From assembly GCF_021728295.1 (NCBI RefSeq), contig NZ_JAKJXE010000003.1, positions 1 through 64,000 of the forward strand: a stretch of DNA of 64,000 nt. Direction: 5' to 3'. Each line of letters opens with the position of its first letter. Position 1 is the first letter of the stretch. This document shows, one piece after another, positions 54,770 to 61,790 of this stretch. Under the pieces are notes generated by a model. That model ran no database searches. It saw only the letters and a program-made list of their open reading frames with translations, and was not told the origin of the DNA. Source of the DNA: Pseudomonas petrae (lineage in GTDB: Bacteria; Pseudomonadota; Gammaproteobacteria; Pseudomonadales; Pseudomonadaceae). The position numbers were made by a program, and so were the translations under genes.

Positions 54770-57700
54770 ATGATGTGGATGCCGGCCATTGCTCTCTTAT
54801 GCTTGCTCGCCCCTGCTGCTGTCGCTGCCCAGGCATCGCTTCACGACGGGGAAAACGAGGAAGCGATGCATCAAGAGTGGCTGCCCGGCGAGGATACCGA
54901 GTCCAGCAACGCAGCCGGAATAAGCCGCCACCTTCCCTCTGACGTGATCAGCGACCGATTCGCAGGCGTCGATCAAGGTCGCCAACCCGAACAATTTAGC
55001 GAACTGGACGATCCGCCATCCGCCTTGCAGGCGGTCACTCAGTCCAGTGAGCGCAGCAAGCTCTGGCACGAATTTCTCCTCATCGGACTTCCCGGATTGC
55101 TTTTCCTTACAACGGTGCTGGCCATCGTGGTGCGGATCAACCGTCGTCTCAGTTCGGAAATTTCCCGCCGAATCGCCCTGGAGCAAGAGCTGCGCAGCAG
55201 CGAACACCACTATCGCGGGATGATCGAGAGCCTTTCGGCCATCGCGTGGGAAGCCAACATCCACGACTATTCTTACAACTATGTCTCGCCCCAAGCGCAG
55301 GACTTGCTGGGGTATCCGCTGCACCAATGGCGCAGGCCCGGATTCTGGAGAAGCATCGTTCATCCGGAGGACATCGACTACGCCCAGGCCTATTGCGACC
55401 GCGAGGTGGCGGAAGGCAATGATCACAGCGTCGATTATCGAGTCCTGAGCGCCGACGGCAGGGTGGTCTGGATTCGAGACATCGTGAGCATGATCGGCTA
55501 TGGCCGAGAGCCCGTGATGCGCGGGCTGATGATCGACATCAGCGAAGCCAGGAAAACCGAAGAAGCGCTGCGCCTCTCGGAAGGAAAGTTCGCCTCGGTG
55601 TTCGCGCAATGCCCTGACATGCTGGTCATCGCGCGCCTTTCGGACGGCTGTTTTCTGGAGGCCAATCCGGCATTCGTAGAGCAGATCGGCGTCAGCCCGG
55701 CCGATGTTGTCGGGCGCGTGCCCTCCGAGCTGAATATCTGGGGCATACCGGACATCGGGCACAGTCTGCTGCAACGCCTTCAGAAGGGCAGCATCCGCAA
55801 TCTGGAAATGCCGTTTCGGCGCAGTGATGGCCGGCTGTTCACCGGGCTTCTGTCAGCCGAGCCCTTTGATCTGGACTCCACCGCGGCAGTGGTGTTGGTG
55901 GTGAGGGATATCACGCCGCTCAAGGAAGCCCAGCAACAGCTGCAGATGTCCGAAGAGAAATTTGCCAAAGCGTTCCACTCCTCTCCCGACGGCCTGCTGA
56001 TTACACGGCAATACGACGGACTGCTGGTGGAAGTGAACGACGGTTTCAGCCGCATCACCGGTTATCACAGCTCGCTGTCGCTTGACCGTACCACCCTTGA
56101 CCTGGGCATCTGGGTAGACCTGAACGAGCGACAGCAACTGCTTGAGCAATTGAGCCGCGACGGCTTCGTGAAGGACTTCACCAGCCACATTCGTCGCAGG
56201 GATGGTCAGATCCGCCTGTGCGAAATTTCTGCGAGGCCGCTGCCGATTGCCGGTGAAGACTGCATGCTCACCATTGCGCGCGACATCACCGACCGCCACC
56301 AGATGCAGGAAAAGCTGCAACTGGCCGCGACGGTATTCGAGAGCACGGCGGAGGGTGTGTTGATCACCGACACCCGACAACGGATCAATGCCGTCAACCG
56401 CGCCTTCACTGAGATCACCGGGTACAGCGAACTGGAAGCCCTCGGCGAGACGCCACGTCTCCTGGCGTCTGGACTCCACGACAGCGCGTTCTACGCCGCC
56501 ATGTGGTACCAACTGACGGCAGAGGGTCACTGGCAGGGCGAGATCAGCAACCGGCGCAAAAATGGCGAGATCTACCCAAGCTGGCTGACCATCAGTGCCG
56601 TGCGCAACCGCGATAAACTCATCACCCACTTCGTCGCGGTGTTCGCTGATATTTCCAGCCTGAAACAGGCCCAGGCCCGGTTGGATTATCAGGCACATCA
56701 CGACCCGCTAACCGGTCTGCCAAACCGGACGCTGTTCGAAAGCCGATTGCACGCCGCGCTGATTCACTCAAGAGCGGCTTACAGCCTCGGCGCGGTGTTG
56801 TTTCTGGACCTGGACCGCTTCAAGCACATCAACGACAGCCTCGGCCACCCGGTCGGTGATCTGCTGCTGAAGAGCATTGCGGTGCGCCTGAAAGAGAACC
56901 TGCGCGACATAGACACCGTCGCCCGACTCGGTGGTGATGAATTCATCATCCTGTTGCCGGGCCTGCAGAACCCAGGTGACGCCGAAGTCGTGGCAACCAA
57001 GCTGCTCAATAGCTTTTCGGCACCGTTTCAGGCGGGCGAACATGAATTCTTCATAAGCACCAGCATCGGCAGCGCGCTGTTTCCCACTGATGGCGCAGAT
57101 GTCGCCACGCTGATCAAAAATGCTGACGCGGCGATGTATCGCTCGAAGGCCAAGGGGCGCAACCGCGTCGAGCACTACACGTGCGATCTGACCGCTCAGG
57201 CCAGCGAGCGGATTGCCCTGGAGCACGCGCTGCGGCGCGCCATCGAGCGTAATGAGTTCACCCTTTCCTACCAACCCAAAATCAGCTTGCTGACACACCG
57301 GTTGGTCGGCGCCGAAGCGTTGATACGCTGGTTCCACCCCACCTTCGGCGATGTCGCACCCGAGCGGTTCATCCCGCTGGCAGAAGAAAACGGCATGATC
57401 CTGCAGATCGGCGAGTGGGTGCTCGATACGGCCTGCCAGCAATTGCATGAATGGAACCAGCGCTACGACGTGTTTGGCCCGTTGTCAGTGAACCTTGCCG
57501 GCGCGCAGCTGCGTCAGACCAATCTCGTCAACAAGGTCGAACGACTGCTGCTCCAGCACCAGCTCCAGCCAGGGTGTCTGCAACTGGAGATCACCGAGAA
57601 CTTCATCATGTCGCAGACCGAGGAAGCGCTTTCAGTGCTGCATCGCCTGAAAAAACTCGGCGTGCAACTGGCAATCGACGACTTCGGTACGGGCTACTCA

Positions 57701-58018
57701 TCCCTCAGTTACCTCAAGCGCCTGCCGCTGGACATCCTCAAGATCGACCAATCGTTCGTGCGCGGCCTGCCTGATGACCCCCATGATGCGGCGATTGTCC
57801 GCGCCATTATCGCGCTGGGGCGCAGCATGCAACTGACGGTCATCGCAGAAGGCGTCGAGACGCTTGAGCAACAGCAATTCCTGGCAGACGAAGGTTGTGA
57901 ACAAATCCAGGGCTACCTCGTCAGCCTGCCCCTGCGCGCGGAGGAATTCTGCACGACGTTTCTTCGTGCAACCGTTTCAGACTTTTCGGATAGCACAGCG
58001 CGTAAACCGTCGTTATAA
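54770..58018 (+). CDS. Membrane-anchored PAS-GGDEF-EAL cyclic-di-GMP protein
   Basis: Controls cyclic-di-GMP. The 1082-residue protein has a signal peptide (1-21), a short periplasmic segment (22-100), one membrane helix (102-122), four PAS-like domains (about 148-262, 275-385, 395-510, 515-635), a GGDEF domain (about 645-805, intact RLGGDEF) and an EAL domain (about 825-1065, intact EALIRW, DDFGTG and EGVE). Both enzymatic motifs look competent, so net activity cannot be told. GAGG lies five bases before the ATG. Its stop codon overlaps the tRNA promoter. Confidence 0.95.
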   Translation: MMWMPAIALLCLLAPAAVAAQASLHDGENEEAMHQEWLPGEDTESSNAAGISRHLPSDVISDRFAGVDQGRQPEQFSELDDPPSALQAVTQSSERSKLWHEFLLIGLPGLLFLTTVLAIVVRINRRLSSEISRRIALEQELRSSEHHYRGMIESLSAIAWEANIHDYSYNYVSPQAQDLLGYPLHQWRRPGFWRSIVHPEDIDYAQAYCDREVAEGNDHSVDYRVLSADGRVVWIRDIVSMIGYGREPVMRGLMIDISEARKTEEALRLSEGKFASVFAQCPDMLVIARLSDGCFLEANPAFVEQIGVSPADVVGRVPSELNIWGIPDIGHSLLQRLQKGSIRNLEMPFRRSDGRLFTGLLSAEPFDLDSTAAVVLVVRDITPLKEAQQQLQMSEEKFAKAFHSSPDGLLITRQYDGLLVEVNDGFSRITGYHSSLSLDRTTLDLGIWVDLNERQQLLEQLSRDGFVKDFTSHIRRRDGQIRLCEISARPLPIAGEDCMLTIARDITDRHQMQEKLQLAATVFESTAEGVLITDTRQRINAVNRAFTEITGYSELEALGETPRLLASGLHDSAFYAAMWYQLTAEGHWQGEISNRRKNGEIYPSWLTISAVRNRDKLITHFVAVFADISSLKQAQARLDYQAHHDPLTGLPNRTLFESRLHAALIHSRAAYSLGAVLFLDLDRFKHINDSLGHPVGDLLLKSIAVRLKENLRDIDTVARLGGDEFIILLPGLQNPGDAEVVATKLLNSFSAPFQAGEHEFFISTSIGSALFPTDGADVATLIKNADAAMYRSKAKGRNRVEHYTCDLTAQASERIALEHALRRAIERNEFTLSYQPKISLLTHRLVGAEALIRWFHPTFGDVAPERFIPLAEENGMILQIGEWVLDTACQQLHEWNQRYDVFGPLSVNLAGAQLRQTNLVNKVERLLLQHQLQPGCLQLEITENFIMSQTEEALSVLHRLKKLGVQLAIDDFGTGYSSLSYLKRLPLDILKIDQSFVRGLPDDPHDAAIVRAIIALGRSMQLTVIAEGVETLEQQQFLADEGCEQIQGYLVSLPLRAEEFCTTFLRATVSDFSDSTARKPSL

Positions 58019-58019
58019 T
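58014..58019 (+). promoter_or_regulatory. Candidate tRNA promoter -10 box
   Basis: TATAAT followed by the GC-only discriminator CCGCCGCC, about 12 bases before the expected start and 20 bases before the mature tRNA. GC-rich discriminators are typical of stable-RNA promoters under stringent control. The box contains the TAA stop of the upstream gene. The -35 region is poor. Confidence 0.55.
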
Positions 58020-58033
58020 CCGCCGCCTACTGA

Positions 58034-58110
<77 letters not shown>

Positions 58111-58113
58111 TAT

Positions 58114-58157
58114 AAAACAATGGCTTACGTCTTAAATGCGTAGGCCATTTGTTTTTT
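58114..58157 (+). terminator. Terminator after the tRNA
   Basis: AAAACAATGGCTTACG pairs, with one bulge, with CGTAGGCCATTTGTTTT and runs into six T. It would end the tRNA transcript inside the element's left border. Confidence 0.75.
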
Positions 58158-58314
58158 CAGTACAGCATTTTCCCCGTTCGTTCCCCGTTTCCTACAGGCA
58201 CCTTTTCCGGCAGTTAGCGATTACCTTGCAGATCGGGGGCGGTATGTACATCACCAGTTCCTAGTGATCTTTCGCGGTAAGGGGGTCGTGATCCGCTACC
58301 CACTTTTTTTGCGT

Positions 58315-58357
58315 CGACGGAATTCGTCGGCACTGGCGACGGCGTTCGTCGTCAGTG
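58315..58357. repeat. Two adjacent palindromes sharing CGACGG-N2-TTCGTCG
   Basis: CGACGGAATTCGTCG (58315-58329) and CGACGGCGTTCGTCG (58337-58351) are direct repeats 22 bases apart, and each is itself a hairpin. The second is extended by CACTG/CAGTG to an 11-pair stem (58331-58357). They lie about 200 bases from the tRNA in otherwise gene-free DNA; possible protein-binding sites or structured RNA. Confidence 0.75.
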
Positions 58358-58509
58358 GTGGCCGGAGACTTCCTTCGTCACGGGGAGTTGGCCAAGGGCG
58401 CGATTTGAAATCGACCCCTTTAACCAATTGAAACCTATGAATTATGCCAGCCTGACAGAATTGACCGTCTCCTCAATTTTCAGGAGTCGTCCGGCCTGCA
58501 ACGCAGGAT

Positions 58510-58534
58510 GGGGGTCAGATCGGATCTGACTCCC
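58510..58534. repeat. 25-bp near-perfect palindrome
   Basis: Twelve-base arms (58510-58521 and 58523-58534, core GTCAGATC/GATCTGAC) surround a single G, with one mismatch. It lies 75 bases beyond the stop codon of the tail-I-like gene and may be a cruciform-type terminator, a small mobile repeat or a binding site. Confidence 0.75.
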
Positions 58535-58609
58535 TGGGTGTGCAATCTTTTTGCAGACCCTCACCCGTCGAATCAACGGGGCAGGTCACTGCACTTTTCG
58601 GGTAGTGGG

Positions 58610-59200
58610 CTACACCTTGTCCTCGGCGTAAATGCTGGCGCTGATGATCGCGCCGCCCCAGCGCCGATGACCGATACAGATCGGCACCGGGTTGCCGCTG
58701 GCCGTAGTGTTCTTGGCGCTGCCGAACGCATAGCTCGGCAAATTATCCGGGGAACCGCTCTGCCGCAGGCCAGACGCCTGAGGGCTTAGCATCTGAATAA
58801 CGCCGCCGGCGGTCATCGCGACGCCTGCAGCGATCAGGTTCGGATTCTTTGAGTAGGCGCCAACCACGATCAGGACTATCCCCAACACCGTCTGAAGAAC
58901 CCCGGCACGCTTGGCGCCCGCGATGACCGGGACGATCCGAATCTCGCGCGCGCCGCTCATCCCGAAACCATCCTCGCCGATGTTCCTCCGATTTCGATAA
59001 ATGGCGAAACGCATCCCCAGGCGGGCCAGCCTGGCCACTTCTGCAGCGAATCCGTCGACCGTGTTTTTCAGAGCTTTGAACCCCTCATTCGCGCAACCGC
59101 TGTCGAGCTGGTAATCCTTGAAGCGGAAGAACTTGCGCGCCAGCGATCCAGAAAGATATATCCGGGTTTTCGGCGTGTAATGAGCTGCTGTGGCTGACAT
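58610..59200 (-). CDS. Lambda tail-assembly-protein-I-like protein
   Basis: In lambda-like phages, protein I helps assemble the tail tip. The 196-residue product has an N-terminal region with RIYLSGSLARKFFR (about 12-25) and ALKNTVDGF, a Gly/Ala-rich hydrophobic middle (about 105-145) and the family's C-terminal GNPVPICIGHRRWGGAIISASI. ATG 59200 has AGGA upstream; the frame is open 36 bases further. The expected neighbours K, L and J of the tail-tip module are missing, so it is an orphan, either a relic or a cargo gene. Confidence 0.82.
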   Translation of the reverse strand: MSATAAHYTPKTRIYLSGSLARKFFRFKDYQLDSGCANEGFKALKNTVDGFAAEVARLARLGMRFAIYRNRRNIGEDGFGMSGAREIRIVPVIAGAKRAGVLQTVLGIVLIVVGAYSKNPNLIAAGVAMTAGGVIQMLSPQASGLRQSGSPDNLPSYAFGSAKNTTASGNPVPICIGHRRWGGAIISASIYAEDKV

Positions 59201-59337
59201 GTTATTGTCCTCGGCGAAGCGTTCTCGGTGATTCATGTGGGATTCCCATTTTCAAAATCTAATTTTGACGGTGCGAAAAAAAGCCTCGGGCGCGGTCTGG
59301 GAGCGAAAAAGGCCAAACTTCTGCCCCTCCCCCTCCC

Positions 59338-59356
59338 TGATAGGGAAAACCTATCA
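59338..59356. repeat. TGATAGG/CCTATCA inverted repeat
   Basis: Seven-base arms separated by GAAAA, 138 bases upstream of the tail-I-like gene, in the only gap (59201-59553) that could hold its promoter. It looks like an operator half-site pair. Otherwise this 353-base gap holds only the capsid terminator; I see no gene in it. Confidence 0.6.
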
Positions 59357-59395
59357 AAATCGGTCAATTTTCGATCAAATCGCCCGATCTGGCAG

Positions 59396-59430
59396 AAAAA
59401 AGGCCCGATCTGAATCCCTCAGATGGGCCT
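59396..59430 (-). terminator. Terminator of the protease-capsid unit
   Basis: On the minus strand AGGCCCATCTGA (59430-59419) pairs with TCAGATCGGGCCT (59413-59401), with a one-base bulge, and is followed by six T. It lies about 125 bases after the capsid stop and separates that unit from the tail-I-like gene. Confidence 0.88.
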
Positions 59431-59553
59431 GTGACGCTGTGCCTACCACCAGGCCGGTGCAAGCTGTGGAGTGGCCTGCGTATGCAGTCGGGGTTCGTTC
59501 CGAATCAGGGCACTCACCGACTAACCCCTGTCCTAAAGCCCCTTGCGGGCCGC

Positions 59554-60681
59554 TTAGGCTGCGGGTTTGAGAGACAGCTTGAGCACGGCGGCGGCGGCAA
59601 ACACTGCCACGCCTGCACGCGCCTCGCCCAGGATAGTGACCATATTGGTGACGAAGTTGTTGCCGTCATGCTGGCTGACCTGCACGGTGGCTTGCTCACG
59701 GTCCAACAGCGCTACTTGCGCGGTGTCCATCACCAGAGCTGTGCCCTGTGGCATACCGGCCGACAGCACAACTGGCGTGCCCCACAGGTTCAGCGGGCCA
59801 GGATCACGCGGCGAGCCGATCACATAGTTACCGTCGACGTCCTTGATGTTGGTCATGGTGAACCAGTCAGTGTGATTGAGCACGATGGCGGACGCGATCC
59901 AGCCAGCGGCACCCAGCGACGTCACGGCCTCGCCGATACGATCCACGGCGGTGTTGCCAGTGGTAGTGCTGGGCACGAACACAGTGGCTTGGGGCAAGAT
60001 GCCTTCCATGTGGCCGATGGCGCCGGTACCGTTCAGCGTCTCTTTCTCGACCTTTGCACTCACGCCATAGGTGAGCAGGTTGGCGAGCTGGTTTTCCAGG
60101 GCTGGCGCGTCGGCCAGCACTTGGTTACTGGCGCGGAGCCAATGGGCGACTGTGCTGATGTTTGCCTTCTTGAGAACGAACTCAGGAGCCGCTTCGGCTT
60201 TCAAGTCTCCCTCTTTTTCCTGCACTGCCGCAGTGTTCACATATTGCAGTTGCATGTATTCGAACGATCCGCTTGTCACCGGGATCGATGGAAGCAGATC
60301 CAGCAGGGTCAGGGTCGGTTGGGGGTTGTTGTACAGCCCTGGGTCACGCTGCGCCGGGATGCTGATCGAGCCGGTCGTAAGCGCTGCTTTGCGCAGAACC
60401 TTGATTCCAGCGCCTTTCAGTTCGACACGCCCGGAGGTATTGGCACCGTTGCGCACGCTGGCCAACTGATCCGACTTCATGAAATCGGAAATAGCACCGG
60501 CACCCTTGCCAAACGTCTTCGTGTCCAGGTGCTCAACGCCGCCAGCGGCTTTGGATTCGAGGTCGAACATGCGGGTGCTCAATTGCTTGATTTCTGCCTG
60601 TGTGTCGTCGATCTTGCCGCCGATTGCTGCAACAGCAGCGCCGTGGTCGGTAACGGCTTTGGTCAATAGCTCAAGGCTCAT
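59554..60681 (-). CDS. HK97-type phage major capsid protein
   Basis: Forms the icosahedral shell. The 375-residue product has an N-terminal coiled segment (about 1-50) that acts as scaffold (delta domain) and is removed by the protease. The HK97 fold follows, with ISIPAQRDPG, an ALENQLANLLTYGVSAKVEKETLNGTG spine helix (about 200-225), ASAIVLNHTDW and VVLSAGMPQGTALV. GAGAG precedes ATG 60681, eight bases after the protease stop. No portal or terminase gene accompanies it. Confidence 0.93.
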   Translation of the reverse strand: MSLELLTKAVTDHGAAVAAIGGKIDDTQAEIKQLSTRMFDLESKAAGGVEHLDTKTFGKGAGAISDFMKSDQLASVRNGANTSGRVELKGAGIKVLRKAALTTGSISIPAQRDPGLYNNPQPTLTLLDLLPSIPVTSGSFEYMQLQYVNTAAVQEKEGDLKAEAAPEFVLKKANISTVAHWLRASNQVLADAPALENQLANLLTYGVSAKVEKETLNGTGAIGHMEGILPQATVFVPSTTTGNTAVDRIGEAVTSLGAAGWIASAIVLNHTDWFTMTNIKDVDGNYVIGSPRDPGPLNLWGTPVVLSAGMPQGTALVMDTAQVALLDREQATVQVSQHDGNNFVTNMVTILGEARAGVAVFAAAAVLKLSLKPAA

Positions 60682-60689
60682 AAGTTCTC

Positions 60690-61364
60690 TCAGCGCCCTT
60701 GAAGGGCTGCGGTGATGTTTTGGAGTTTGGCCGCGATTCGGGCCAATTCTTCGCTGTCATCAGGCTGTTCATCGCGAACAAGTCCGTTCCAGCCGCTCGA
60801 CATAAGCCGCTTGGCTTCGCGAGCAGAGAGCCCCAGCACATCACGTGCGGCGCGTTCAAAATCCCGAGGGTTCGGGTTGCTTGGATCGAAAGCACTTTTG
60901 ATGCTGACGATCCGTGCGCTTGGGTTGGCGGCAATGGCCACAAGGCTCACCTCCACCAAGTCGATCTGTTTCAGCAGGCGAGCACCATTCACCAGCTCGG
61001 CACCACCGGGCGGGATCGTGTATCCGATGCTCAGTGCCAGCGCGCCATCCTTTGCCAGGGCATGAGCTGCTTTGGCTTGAGGCACGTCTAGAGTGAACCG
61101 ACCAGACGACAGCAAGCCTTGGGCGTCCTCGTCGAAGGAATCCCAAACACCTACAGGGTTGGCCTGATCGTGTTGCCAAAGGAGTGCAGGGCGGGTGCCG
61201 GCGGCGGCGTGCTTGGCCAGGCTCTTGGTGAATGCACCAGGGGCGATGATGTCGCCGTGAAAGTCGGGCTCGCCACCGAATGTGCTGGCGTAACCTTTGA
61301 AGCTGCCCACCGAGTCATCGGCGGCGAACTTGAATTGCAGCGGGGCGCTTTGAAATGGGCGCAT
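60690..61364 (-). CDS. HK97-family prohead protease
   Basis: Trims the capsid scaffold during head maturation. The 224-residue product has the family N-terminus GSFKGYASTFGGEPDFHGDII (about 20-40), the catalytic histidine in LLWQHD (about 62-67), the serine in ALSIGY (about 110-115) and the glutamate in LVEVSLVA. A C-terminal helical extension (about 155-224) contains VLGLSAREAKRLM. First gene after the strong promoter at 61469-61497. Confidence 0.92.
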   Translation of the reverse strand: MRPFQSAPLQFKFAADDSVGSFKGYASTFGGEPDFHGDIIAPGAFTKSLAKHAAAGTRPALLWQHDQANPVGVWDSFDEDAQGLLSSGRFTLDVPQAKAAHALAKDGALALSIGYTIPPGGAELVNGARLLKQIDLVEVSLVAIAANPSARIVSIKSAFDPSNPNPRDFERAARDVLGLSAREAKRLMSSGWNGLVRDEQPDDSEELARIAAKLQNITAALQGR

Positions 61365-61428
61365 ATGGTTGTTCTCACATAAGGAGCAAATGGTTTCATT
61401 TGCCGCTCAGGGAACGCATCACGCGCAA

Positions 61429-61497
61429 CTGGACGGGATACAGCACATCACGCGCTGTATGAGTGTCCAGTATACGGCGAGGCGTCCAGAGCGCCAA
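61429..61497 (-). promoter_or_regulatory. Promoter with overlapping nested palindrome for the protease-capsid unit
   Basis: On the minus strand TTGGCG (61497-61492), a 17-base spacer and TATACT (61474-61469) form a near-consensus sigma-70 promoter with a start near 61462. ATACAGC (61438-61444) and GCTGTAT (61454-61460) lie just downstream of the start. CTGGAC (61429-61434) and GTCCAG (61465-61470) enclose them and touch the -10 box. This suggests a repressor operator, or a stem-loop at the mRNA's 5' end. Confidence 0.7.
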
Positions 61498-61499
61498 GG

Positions 61500-61790
61500 T
61501 TATTTCAAATCAGCGTCCGGCCAGCGGCCACGAACATCAGCCAGAGCTTCGGCGCGGGTGATCGGTTCGCCCGCCATCGTGAAGGGTGGATAACCTGGGA
61601 CTAAAACCGTCCAGGCACACCGCCTTTCAAGCCCGTCATCCGCTGTCAACTCGGCCAGTAACGTCAGCCGGTTTTGCTTCACATACCGGCTGACTTCTTC
61701 CGTGACCTTTACCCGTGGCGAGATACGAACGCGCATCCCGACTCGTTTGGCGCTCAGTCCGCGATCAATGAGATAGTCCAGGGCGGCCAT
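61500..61790 (-). CDS. Small element protein, TubC-N-like start, unknown function
   Basis: A 96-residue protein of a type I associate with Pseudomonas mobile elements next to primase genes; function unknown. The N-terminal half (MAALDYLIDRGLSAKR...VKQNRLTLLAEL) resembles the short TubC N-terminal docking fold. The C-terminal half has a Trp/Pro-rich strand region, ending GRWPDADLK. Its ATG overlaps the primase stop by one base (TGATG), so translation is coupled to the primase. Confidence 0.8.
   Translation of the reverse strand: MAALDYLIDRGLSAKRVGMRVRISPRVKVTEEVSRYVKQNRLTLLAELTADDGLERRCAWTVLVPGYPPFTMAGEPITRAEALADVRGRWPDADLK

Noticed and set aside
58157..58213. Minus-strand 18-codon open stretch ending GNGERTGKMLY next to the tRNA, reminiscent of an integrase C-terminus
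   Set aside because: Bounded by a stop just upstream in frame; too short to support as a gene relic.
58508..58789. Plus-strand open frame of 93 codons near the left end of the element
   Set aside because: Mostly antisense to the convincing tail-I-like gene and starts inside a palindrome.
59235..59570. Plus-strand open frame of 111 codons between capsid and tail-I-like genes
   Set aside because: Runs through the capsid terminator and into the capsid gene's end; no ribosome site and no recognisable features.
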